Positions 53,215 through 64,000 of a DNA stretch of 64,000 nucleotides are shown in pieces. Source of the DNA: Bugulina stolonifera (lineage: Eukaryota > Bryozoa > Gymnolaemata > Cheilostomatida > Bugulidae); NCBI GenBank assembly GCA_935421135.1, contig OW285192.1, positions 13,471,501 to 13,535,500 of the forward strand, in the 5' to 3' direction. Position numbers and translations under genes: made by a program. Positions within the stretch are counted from its first letter, which is position 1. Every line of letters begins with the position of its first letter. The notes under the pieces were generated by a model. It was not told the DNA's origin, did no database searches, and saw only the letters and a program-made list of their open reading frames with translations.

Positions 53215-56200
53215 TCAGAGAGTATCTCTTGGTCTGGGAGTTAGTACAGACCCGCTACTAGTACCAAAAGCAATCACTCGTTTAGAAGATGGTTTTCTCA
53301 CTCGGTGTTTGCCGCTGGCTGCTCCAGCAGATTTTTTACTTTTAGATTTCGTTCTTTTCGATTTTGTTTTGGATTTATCTCCAGCTGCTGCATCCTGTTC
53401 ATTTTCTACTGTCTCGTCTAAGAGTCCAGTAGCTGCTGCTCTTTGTAAAATGGTTTGGTGACTTTCTTTTATGTGCTCAATCTACATGTATAATAATACA
53501 ACACAATCATTAGTACTAGTCTTGTCCCACATGTCATACCAATGTTGGAGCTGTTCAACTCCAAGTAGAAGAGCTCACCGTCAACCACAGGATGTTGCAA
53601 CTTGAACCTTTGACCCTAAAGCGTACAAATCTGCAAGTTAACACATGTAATAGACAGCAGTTGTTCTCTCACTGCAAAACTTCATTCAATTCTACCAGAA
53701 AATATTTTGCATGAATTTTATGTTGGAAGTTCTTAACAATTTTTGATAATCCTAGAATTTTCAAACTTTTTAATTTTAATTTAGTAGACCTATGTGAAGC
53801 CATTTGTATTTACACTATTTTGTAGTAAAAGAAAAAAATGTAGTGAAATTCCAAACATTTCTCAGTGGTATAAAATGTTATGCACAAACCTGCAAAAACT
53901 GCAATCGATGGCAATATCAGATGAAAAACCAACCAGTTTAAATAGAATATGATAGAGAGTGGCAGAGTGTTTATCAGAAGTAGCAAGTGGGTGTGTACGG
54001 AGAGTATGAAGTGACAAATTCAACGGTATGTTAATTGAACTTAAATTAACATTAATTGAACTTAAATTTAATTTAACTTAAATTTATATGGTTCTACTTG
54101 GCATGTTACATTATTATATTTATTATGTGTATGTGTAGAGCAAACAAAACTCAGATAGGCAGGATTAGAATGTGGCAACTTCATAGTAAACTTGATTCAT
54201 GACAAGTGATCATGATGATAAGTTAGAGAATAACTTAAAAAAAACTGCTTGTAATTTTGGTCATTGGTCCCTTTAGACGTAAAACATTGATGCTGAGGTA
54301 AATTATAATATGTTTGAGTTTACCTCTTTGGTTACCATAGCAACAAAGCAGCCGTTGGTGTACTGTGTCGGGGATTCCCGATAGTATTTATCTTGAGCTG
54401 AATGGTCTATGACTTTTCTATCTAGAGTCATGACAGGTGGGGTCACTCTAAACAGGTGCTTTCTGCCTTCCTCAGTGTTGTATGACTCTATGGCCTTTAG
54501 TACTATCTTTTCATTCTCTGATGCCAAATTGGATCGAGTTACATAGACTGCTGCTTGCACTTTTGGAACTGAAATTATGCATAATATACTCTGATACACT
54601 TAATAATGTATAATAAGCACTTGCCCTACATTTAGTATATTTATATAATTATCTGCTTTACATTGTATCATGCGTGACATAGATATGATATAAATTGAAT
54701 ATAATTGCATGCCTTGTATATATTATGATGATGCTTATAACCATTTTTTATAATTCGAAATTTATTTTTCTAGAAAATTATGTCTAGCTATGTAAAATAT
54801 TTTTGCTATTCAATGTAATCCATTGTAAGTTAAATGGAATTTAACAATTTCAATTAAAGATTTGAATCAGTTCAAAATATTCTCAACAAAATGCTCATAA
54901 CTGTAATGATAAAGGACTTCAGTCCTTGATAACAAAGACGGACAATATTACAGTACTGTTGAGGGTATGCTACATGGACGCACAACTACTCGTCCGTGTA
55001 GCATACCCTTAAGAGTATGATTTTAGTTCTATATTGTTGCATAACTTTATATATACTTACATCTAATTGCACTTTGAATATCTGAGAGGTTTCTGCTGCT
55101 CATCTCATTGACTCTCCGAGTAGAAGGTTTACCAAGTGACAGATCTTGTAGTATTGATATGTCTGAATAGTAACAGCAGAGCTATTATATATACAGCAAG
55201 TATGATGATGTCGTAAGATATTACTAGTAACAATCTATCCTTGGAAAATAGTTTTAACAAATTTCTATTATCCTAATACTCTATCAATACTGTTTTTTAA
55301 ATTGTGAAAACATTGAATACTCGACCTACAGTACATGACGTGCATGACAGTAATACTATAGTATATACTAAAGGTTACCTGAAATAATAATATGTGAAAG
55401 CCGCCCAACAACCCAATCTCGAAACTGTGTAATACTTGCAATCCCAAACAACATTATTTTTAATATGCATGATTTATCAGTGTACATGTATTTCTAATCT
55501 TATTGCAGTGATGTAGATGTAACCCACATGATTGCATATATGCACACACATGGCTGTCGGTCCCCTCATGATATTCTAGAATCCCTCCACTATTTTTCTA
55601 TGTACTTGATGTCATGACAATGCTGAATATTTTATCGTGATTTTGTAGTGACAAAATCCAGTCGTATTTCGAAATGTCTATTTCACCTTTGACTAAGTAA
55701 TGTACTTGATTGTTAATCACTGTGTCAGCCATAACTAGTGCTCCAATACCACTTACCTTCCCCCTCTGTGATGACAAAACCCACTGGATCCTGTACTGCT
55801 GATTTGCTACACTGTCCATGTACCATGACGACCTTGACATTGCGCAGTCTAACATCATCATATTCTATATTGTCTAAAGCTTCGTCAACAACTTTAACAT
55901 CTATAAATAAAGAAACCGGACTCGCAATCACTAGCATAGAAGACAATATACCTGTTCATGTATGAAGGGCTATAAGCATTAGCTTTTATTTTTGATAAAG
56001 CCGTCTGAGACTTGGTCTCACGTCTTTTTCTAACATGGTAGACTGAGAGTAGGATAAGACAACTTTTTGTCATTTAAATAATTCTGGTAGCGATGAAAGT
56101 CTTCTAACCCAAAACTAATAGGCTAAAAGCAGGGAAAACTAGGAATAATAATTTTCATCTGTTTAGTACATACTGCTGGCGTCTAGGACATCGAGATTCA

Positions 56201-59200
56201 TTTGTACTTCAGATTTGTGTTCCTTTGAACGAATACCAAAGAGGTAGACATCTCCAGATCTCTTGGCTACTTTCATAAGACTAGATAGGTGAGCAGATGT
56301 AGCACCACAGCTGTGATCAATTACTAGAATGTCGTCGCTGGAAGTGTTCAGTAGCGGTAGAGCTGACTGTGGACCAAATAAGGAGGTCCTGTCCTGAAAA
56401 TGTACGATATAGCTCTGAATCGGTAAGTTTTCAGTATACATTTTTAAGCCGCAACAATAATTTTGATATGAGTTTGCTTGTACTGACTAGGAAGTTATCC
56501 CAACTATCTCAGATTCACTCAGTTATATTATGTTTCACACTAAAAATTTCTAATTTCAAGAAGTTGTCCTCTCTCTTTCTTTAGAAGTAATAATACGGCA
56601 ACGATGGTAGAGAATAATTAATTTTTCCATAATTGTAAGGAAAAGTGCCATTGTTAATAGTGTGGGTGTGTGAGCCTATTGGGTTTGAGTAAAGTTAAAC
56701 TTTGTACCTGTATGACAAGGCAGCCTTGTTGAACTAGTCTATGACCTCCAAGATCTAGTGCCTGCTCTGGTGCAAATATTAAAGTGTCTTCAAACAGGGG
56801 ATCTACTTGGAAAGAGCTCCCTGTAATTGGCTCTCGGGCATCTGTAAGGAGCTGGTAGCCAGACGTCCTTAGCTCACTCATTACATAGTTTGTGCTACAG
56901 TTATTTAATATGATTATATGGAGAAGTAATATATCTCATAGCTAATATAATATTTCATTAACTAAATTAGAGCCCTTACACAATTTACATTGCAGCATAG
57001 AGTGTGGAAGCACAAAGTTTTAATGTGGAATTGCATTTGCAGTCAATCACAGGATTGCTAGGTAGTAGAATCACCAACTAGTAGGCATTCCGGATGTTAG
57101 TTAGTCGATGCGCCTTGCACTATTTGTTTACCCCCCTCCCTCTTTCACAAAGTAATGTCTTGAAATAAACTCAAATTTTTCCCACTGATGTACAACGATT
57201 TACCAGAAACTATTTAAAACATTCAAGTAAAAAAATTGTGGTACCTGGATTTATTATAATTGATCCATGCATAGGTGAGCAATTGGTCGGCTAGTCCTTC
57301 TTTAGCTGTCAAGGTAGAGGGCAACAAGGCATCAACTGTTCTAGCATATTCTTTTATTCTTCTCCGAGCTAAGGCAGCGTCTAATTTTATCTGGTGAGAA
57401 ATATGAACATATTATAGCAAAATATAGTCATATTAGGACCTCACGAAGCTATGTAACAGAACTAACTATAACTACTAAAAATGGTTTTCTTTAGTAAATT
57501 TTTTTTATATTAGTGAGAGAATAACTTTTTGGGGCAGCCTTAAGTTATGATGTAATAGTATCAACATAAATTCTTCACAAAGAATTTAAATTAAAAGTGC
57601 CCTGTGAGGCATCAAACTGTATACTAAAGGTGCTGGTCAGAAAAAAAGTCCCAAAAAGTGAGATTTCTTTAGTTTCAGTTGCTCTATGTTGTTCAGAAAA
57701 CATGTTTTCTGCTGGAAGGTATTATTGGAGCACATCTAGTGTAGCCTGTGTTACCAGACACATACATATATTTCGCAATCACAGCATCAACCTAATTTTC
57801 ATATGAGCAGCTTCAGCGTCCATGTAGCTTACATGTATTTCATCTGACTGAAGAGTACCAACGAATAACCATCCAGTATATACTTATTTTAGCATCTATT
57901 TTTTCATTTTTCTCATTGCCTAATGCTTCTAATATTGTTACATTGTATAAGGTAGCGTACTCGCTTAGCTGTGCATGTGCATAGTCATAATAGCCCATAG
58001 TATAATTATAGGTCGGGTGTAATATTCTTAAAATTATTTAAAGGTGAGGTTTACAGCTCGAGGTAGCTGACGTGGCGAACTAGATGCACACATCTACCCA
58101 CTAGTATTGATTAAGACCTTAAGTCATAAAGTATTGTAGTAGACCAAAGCATAATACATATACACTGTAATATGTATATCTCTCTATATACCTTATAAAA
58201 CATAATACATATACACTGTAATATGTATATCTCTCTATATACCTTATAAAACATAATACATATACACTGTAATATGCATATCTCTCTATATACCGTGTAA
58301 TACATTATTATAGACCTACATGCATATACAGTTACACTGTATATAATTATCATACTAGACAGTTATAGGCAGTTGGTAAAACATTCATTACCTTCTTCAA
58401 ACAAATACAATACATTAAGTGTACATCAAAACAAACTTCCATATTTCTTTCCCTATCGTTAGTACAACACATTGTACTATGTACAAGTTGCTACTGATTC
58501 TCATTGCGATTGATTAGCGAACATGAAAGCAATATCTCTCTAAATACCCTACAAATATGGCTGCTCTTAAACTTGAGATGTAAAGAGTTTGCAAGGTGAA
58601 ATAGCAGAAATGTTATTTATTAGATATTGGAAATATTTCTCAGTCTCACTATGCTAGCTTTCCAATTGTTCAGGGATCATTATTTTACATGCATATTATA
58701 TAAACTCAGGCAGCTAGAACTAGAACCTAGCCTTTGTTCTAAGCCATCTACAGTACATGTAGGTTAGTGGCTAGGTACCTACAAATGCACATGTATATTA
58801 TAATAATTCTACCTTTAGCAAGGTGGTTAACTTAAACCACTACTGTCGCACCATTCAATATTTTCAAATAATCTTGTTCATCCTTTTTCATTAAGATTGA
58901 TGTGTTGTTTGTGTTTGGTATCCTAGCTGCTGCCAAGAAATTGCTCTTTTAATATTGGCTAATTTCACCTTCAATCAGCCTATGTTGGGAATTTTGGAAG
59001 CACTCAAGCAGTCAATATAAAGCAGTGCTACAGAGATAGCCATAGGACTTGCAATGCATTGCATTGTTTTTTGTGGGCATGACTCTAACTTACTTATTCA
59101 TCACTGTGCACAAGAGTTATTTATAGAATGACAGTTAGTGTTGGCTCAATAAGATTACTGGGCTATTTGATGTTAGTAGCTTACCTATGTACATAAGTTA

Positions 59201-62070
59201 CAAGTATAGACTTAGAACAGGCATAGCCATAGGAACTTAACAGGTCTCAATGCTGAATGGAGGTCATAATAGCCAATATTCAAATGAGTTTATCTTGGCT
59301 GCCACTAGGTTTACAGAGACAAATAGCACATCAATCTTGATGAAATAAGATGACCAGTATTCTATGCAAATATTGAATGGTGAGACAGTAGTGGTTTAAG
59401 AATTATATTATAGGTATAATAACTCCTATTTTTGCCAAACTCTTAACTTAAAGGGCTACAGAAATGATAATATTTTGTTTGGTCTATCTAAACTTTAAGC
59501 CCTGAGGCTGCTATATTCACTTCATCAAAACTCTGAAAATAATTTGGGTTGGGATATGCCAGCATATAAAATCATCATGAAAAGTGAGATCTGGAAAAGG
59601 AAGTCCCAAGTTACAGGGGTGTTGTCTACATCCTGTATGACCTGTGAAGGCCCATAGCTTGGCTCTCTAATTATAGTCCTGTGTAGGGGAGTTACCAGGT
59701 GCCCCATACTTACACTACAATCTCACAGCTATGAGCCTTCTGTAATTATTTGGCTTATATTGTAATCCTATGGTTTTCTCAATAATATGACCAGCCATTG
59801 AGTAATGCAGTACATGCAGAGCAAGCAAAGGAAGCTATGAGTGAGGATATTGAGACAAAATTCCTTTAGTTGCCGATCAAAGGTTGTTGAGGCTATGTTG
59901 TAGTAATATAATACTTCTGCAGATATTGTTAGTATAACACAATTGTATACATGCAAAATAATTTTAATATTTAAATTACCAGACTGGCAATATAATATGC
60001 ATGTAATAATTGTTATATATTATAAATATGTTCAACCATATTACTTATTAATACAAATCATGTACATGTAGGTACAGAGATGTACATGTAGGTGCAGATG
60101 TACATGTAGGTACAGATATACCGTAGTACTTGCATGAAAATATAGAGTAGATGCTATATAGTATCTACATTTTGTAGCATATACTAGATAGACTATAATA
60201 TTATGTTATATTACCATAATTATAAACACAGTATCCATATAGTATAACTACATGTATATAATAACATTATATACGTTATGGTCTAATACAGCATCAGTCT
60301 GTGCACGCATTACTACGTGCATGCATTGTATTACTGTATATTAAAATGTACTGCACTCTAACACAAATAAATATTTCATTGGAGGGGTAGGAAGTAATGC
60401 AACAGTTATTCAAGCCAATTGAGAGTGGTATAAGTGTGGCATACATCAGTTGGGGCCACATGCTGTAGTAAGCAAATGCACATAGAGCAAGAACACATGA
60501 CAGAACTGAGGTACTCTGTTGTAACAAGCAAAATTTTACCAAAGACACAGTGATTAACTAGATCCAAGTTTCTTTTTGAAGCCTAGACTTGGAATAACAG
60601 ATTAGATGAGGACATTGGGTACTGCTGGCATTAATTCCCACCCACTACCTATGCTGGAATTTCAGCTAAATTAACCACACTAATTTAATTGGCTAGGCTT
60701 TGTTATGTAACAACTTCCATTTTGTTTCCACAGTTACAGAGTAAACAAAGTTTTCATCCTTTGTAACTCAATATGGCAGAATGAGAGATTGCAGTGTTTT
60801 CCATTTGCAGAAAACAGACAAACTGATTATGTTATAGGAATTTTTGTGGTATATATGGAAAAATAATAACCTATATAACATAACTGCTACATGATTTCAG
60901 TAGTACTTTAACAAACTATTAGACCATCAAGAAAAAATATAGTAAACACAATTAATAATATTGTTTAACAGAGTTGGCTAAGAATTCCACCATTCAAGTC
61001 CTTCTGAATGTACGACAGGACTGGTGCACTTCATTAGAATGATTGCGTATTGTGGACAGGTTGATATTCATGTTAGAAAGCCGAAATACTACTTCGGATG
61101 GAGTTATCTTACCTTGCTCTCTACAATGCAATCCTCCACCTCTTTCACTACCGGGTAGATTATCTCCCCTGGATGTAACTCTCTGCTGAGGAACTTTCTC
61201 TGCATGTAATCACTGACCACTACAGTAACTAGAGGCAAGTCATTGGCTGTTTCCGGATACCTCACAAAGAAGGCAATGTCTTGTAATAGGTCTTCTATCA
61301 CAAACTGGTCTGTAAATTATACATTCTTATAAAGTATCTTGGTATAAAATAGAGATAGATATACTTGGAGATTGTAAAATTTCTTAAATAAAGAAAACAC
61401 AAACTTTTAGGACAAAGTGGTGAAAGAATAGATTCGGTGTATGTTTCTATTTTATAAATTCAGCATATTTGGCTACAAAATATCTGATTTACTTGTAGCT
61501 CATTCAAACCATTTTAGCAGCAGCCACATTGCCTAGAGTAGACTATGCTGACAAACCAAATATTTGATTAGGTGTATACTATTCTATATGAAGGCACATG
61601 AAGTACATAAATTACCATTAGAGTACTCATACACTGTACATTGCTATTAGAGCAGTCACAGCTAACCAACCATTATGACTATGATGTGATTCTGAATAAA
61701 AAATTATTATTATTATTATTTCATTTTATCTATTGCTCGATGAAGTACAACTGCACACTCCTATTGTGTTTATTTAATATACAGTTAATATACTAATTAA
61801 AGAAATCATGTAAATACGTACATTTTAAAGCGGAGTAAGCAAGCTGATAAGTCAGTCTCCTCTCGTTGTCAGATTCAAACTGCAAGAAGGGAACTGTTTT
61901 GTCTAACTTCTTGAAAGCTTTTTTACGTTGTGCCGCTTCGTACGACCCGTCGTCTCTCGGTTCATGCTGTAGTGCTGCAAACACTTTGCTAGAATTTAGA
62001 AACATTGTCTGGTCATAGCTTGAGAAAAGTGTTGAAGATCTCTTCAGCTCACGAGGTGAGGGATTCCTAT
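53215..62070 (-). CDS. NSUN7: NSUN7-type putative RNA m5C methyltransferase, at least 563 aa, nine exons found
   Basis: Exons on the minus strand are 62070-61822, 61309-61113, 57390-57245, 56894-56708, 56393-56174, 55900-55757, 55162-55061, 54568-54324 and 53481-53215; phases match throughout. An ATG at 62005 gives 563 aa. The frame stays open to the acceptor at 62070, so a 5' exon may be missing. Similarity to human NSUN7, as I recall it, runs the whole length: RRLTYQLAYSALKYQ, KLDAALARRRIK, LTYAWINYNKS, DILVIDHSCGATSAHLSSLM (degenerate SAM motif I), RNVKVVMVHGQCSKS (motif IV Cys present), PKVQAAVYVTRSNLASENE, YTNGCFVAMVTKE and AAATGLLDE with a Lys-rich C-terminus. The motif VI cysteine, the nucleophile in active NSUN enzymes (TCS), is Arg here (TRS). 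Catalysis is therefore doubtful; an RNA-binding or scaffold role is possible. The 3.7-kb intron 57391-61112 contains repeats only. Confidence 0.9.
54962..55009. repeat. 19-bp hairpin in an NSUN7 intron
   Basis: AGGGTATGCTACATGGACG (54962-54980) pairs with 54991-55009, one mismatch, across a 10-nt loop. It is unrelated to the other hairpins by sequence. Confidence 0.75.
56560..56582. repeat. Half-site of the GAAGTTGTC hairpin family
   Basis: GAAGTTGTCCTCTCTCTTTC matches the left arm of the hairpins at 36379 and 47883. The second arm is missing here. It lies in an NSUN7 intron. Confidence 0.5.
58150..58298. repeat. 51-bp tandem repeat, three copies
   Basis: Units start at 58151, 58202 and 58253 with ATAATACATATACACTGTAA and are nearly identical. 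The array lies in the large NSUN7 intron. Confidence 0.9.
58831..59400. mobile_element. 570-bp non-autonomous TIR element in NSUN7
   Basis: The ends CTTAAACCACTACTGTCGCA and (from the right) CTTAAACCACTACTGTCTCA are inverted and continue as CCATTCAATATTT for about 35 bp in all. No transposase is seen. A target duplication is not clear. Confidence 0.8.
60050..60115. repeat. Tandem cluster of ATGTACATGTAGG
   Basis: Three adjacent units of about 18-21 bp, each carrying TACATGTAGGTRCAGA. This is the densest occurrence of the dispersed TACATGTA motif. Confidence 0.8.
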
Positions 62071-63633
62071 CTGTAAAATGTAGAAATAATATTTCATATC
62101 TTCTTATAAACAGTTTTAGTGTTTTATTTTAGCATTGCTTGGATCTATCCACAATATCCTGCACTATATTATTTGTATGTTGTACTTTAGCATAGTTCAA
62201 TTAAAAGTATTACTTGACTTGCTAATTGTTTATACTTTTGCAGGTTATTAAAACTTTGAGGAGACGATTTATACGGCAAAGGTATGTAAACTAACTTATA
62301 TTATATGCTGTACAGTAGGCCTACTGTATATACCTATGTATATGTATAATATATATACTGTACTTTATACAACCTGCTAGATGCAACACATTACAATGCT
62401 TAAAATTTGTCTTTTGAGGTAAATACTTGTATACCCCAAAAATCCCCTAGAAATTCAGTTTGAAGTAGAAAGCTTATAAATCTGTCAACCTTGTTGACAG
62501 TTGAGGGCCAAATATTTCCGAGCATTTTTTTTGTATTGTATGTTGACATTTTATAGTCTTAGAGTAATTAGTGATATGCATATACACAATAATGTTAATA
62601 AGTAATTGTATAATTACAGTAGTTACAGTATGTGTACATGTATATCGTAGACTATTATTATTATGGTAATGATATCCAGTCTATGAAATTCTCCAGAGGT
62701 TTATAGTCAAACATATAGTTTTAGTAACTTGGATGAAAAGGAGTGTTAGTATTATAATAATATAATACTACATTTAATATAATAATGTGTATAGTGTAAC
62801 CTACATGTAGTTTATAGATTAGAGTATCCTAGGTACAATGTTGTCAACTAAGACAATGTACATATTATATACTGTACACTGTACCATACAGGCTAATGCT
62901 TTTCTTCCACTAATATATGACTGTCACTGACTATGCTATGTAAACATATATATGTATATTTATAAAATACACTGTATGACATAATACATAAAACATGCAT
63001 AATAGGTTGGCTGTTAGTAATTACCTGTTACTAATGAATGTATTATGTATTATAAATTCTCAGTTGACTTTCGACCTCAAATATCTTGGATACTAAAAGT
63101 GCTTCAGCGCTCCCAGATTGAACTGCTTGCGGTTTTAACTGTCAGTTTTGGAAATTCCAAGATAGTTGAATTTTTCAAAGAAAAAAAGTTAGTACTCAAA
63201 TTTCAATTGTTATGAGGTTTTTTGAGCCAGAGGTCAAGATGAATGTGCATTGCTAGAGAGAGAAGGAAGAGCAACAACAGCAGTGGCGTGGCAGCAGCAG
63301 GTAATATTTGTCAAATTCTTCTCATGGCAATAAAGGTTTTTCTCGATGCATCTGCATTGAACACAGGATTGAGAAAGAGAACTTGTATCACAATTTCCTT
63401 TATCCAAATATCATATTGTAATGGTACGCCAAATCGTATCTTACATCTGACACTCATTATTGTGTGCATATACATGTATATATCTGCTTGTACTTTACTA
63501 TATGTTATTGTATATAGTTGCATGATTATAACTAAGTCTTTTAATGCCTTTTATACCCATGTACAGAGGCCCGACCTCTCAGAATCCATTGATATTCATT
63601 TTGTACATGAATTGGACCATTATAAGCAACTTT
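62071..63633. other. Upstream of NSUN7, no gene recognised
   Basis: The missing 5' exon and promoter of NSUN7 should lie here or beyond the window, but I could not pick a start exon with the required phase. The sequence is AT-rich with many short palindromes. A plus-strand segment 62244-62280 has splice-like borders but no support. Confidence 0.45.
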
Positions 63634-63920
63634 TGTAGAACCCGACCTATTTTGGGTCGGCCGTCGGGCTTCCGGCGGCCATCTTGTTGCGCAACTTCCG
63701 AACGACCACACGTAGTCTTTTCCCGACGTGTGGTCGGCCGGAAGTCCTTATACTATATAAAGGGCACTGTTTTACTGTTCATTGTCTCAGTCTTCACTTG
63801 GCTTTCAATAAAGACACATCTATACTTGATACAGAGACTTTCACTTCCTTTTGTCAGGTCATTCGCTTAGCGAACCGCCTACTAGGTCGGATCACTCTTT
63901 TTCAACGTATAGTCTGAAGG
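63634..63920 (+). mobile_element. Candidate LTR (or promoter and poly(A) module) of a retroelement
   Basis: The sequence turns abruptly GC-rich at TGTAGAACCCGACC (63634). It contains CTATATAAAGG, a TATA box (63753-63763), then AATAAAG (63807-63813) about 50 bp later, the tight TATA/poly(A) spacing typical of LTRs. A large inverted repeat (ACTTCCGAACGACCACACG against CGTGTGGTCGGCCGGAAG) precedes the TATA box. No second LTR, primer-binding site or gag/pol frame can be confirmed, because the window ends at 64000. The right border is a guess. Confidence 0.4.
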
Positions 63921-64000
63921 TCAGACTTGGGACCAGATGGGTCGTCTTTGGTAGTTTTTGGGCTACTGAGACCGCTCGACTATCTTTCATGTAATGCGAA

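Larger units (their letters stand above)
57391..61112. other. Large NSUN7 intron, repeats only
   Basis: 3.7 kb between the ESK exon and the KLDAALARR exon. Protein similarity continues directly across it, so no coding exon is expected. It contains a 51-bp tandem repeat, a 570-bp TIR element and a TACATGTAGG-rich cluster; the rest is plain AT-rich sequence. Confidence 0.6.

Noticed and set aside
62244..62280. Possible plus-strand microexon (VIKTLRRRFIRQR)
   Set aside because: AG and GT borders are present, but there is no partner exon or homology, and it lies upstream of NSUN7 on the other strand.

Overview
This is animal nuclear DNA. It is AT-rich (my estimate about 62-65% A+T), its genes are split by GT-AG introns, and it carries many transposon remnants. 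Nine protein-coding genes could be rebuilt exon by exon; in eight the reading frame runs from ATG to stop across every junction, and in NSUN7 only the 5' end is open. MOS, a BCL2-type BH2 region, NSUN7, DCTD, GPT and a TMEM121-type pair point to a metazoan. Short introns, the divergence from the vertebrate proteins I know, and frequent TACATGTA palindromes suggest an invertebrate, perhaps an early-branching one such as a sponge. The species is inference only.

Layout: an EGF-repeat type I membrane protein (1614-3904, minus); MOS kinase (7111-9197, plus); dCMP deaminase DCTD (10162-14047, minus), with a mariner element and an unclassified 1.2-kb DNA transposon in its introns and an 86-bp-arm palindrome on its first splice donor; alanine aminotransferase GPT (15827-20852, plus), head-to-head with DCTD, with a complete hAT-type element in intron 2; TMEM121-like copy A (21932-24925, minus); an RRM protein with a long Ser/Pro/Tyr/Gln-rich tail (27023-34998, plus); TMEM121-like copy B (38401-46175, plus), swollen by a second hAT-type element and a dead LINE; a BCL2-like protein with a minisatellite-encoded coiled coil (49156-52431, plus); NSUN7 (53215-62070, minus), tail-to-tail with the BCL2-like gene; and a candidate LTR at the right edge (63634 onward).

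There is no operon. The genes are independent loci, apart from the TMEM121-like paralogues, which share exon number, phases and nearly all exon lengths. Their products cover oocyte maturation signalling (MOS), dUMP supply (DCTD), transamination (GPT), RNA binding, RNA methyltransferase-fold function (NSUN7) and apoptosis-type regulation (BCL2-like). Most non-coding structure comes from non-autonomous DNA transposons, several with exact 8-bp target duplications; from two small dispersed families (a GTGCAGAAGTGGAG-ended MITE and a GAAGTTGTCTTCTCTC hairpin); and from minisatellites, two of which lie at splice acceptors and one inside a coding exon.
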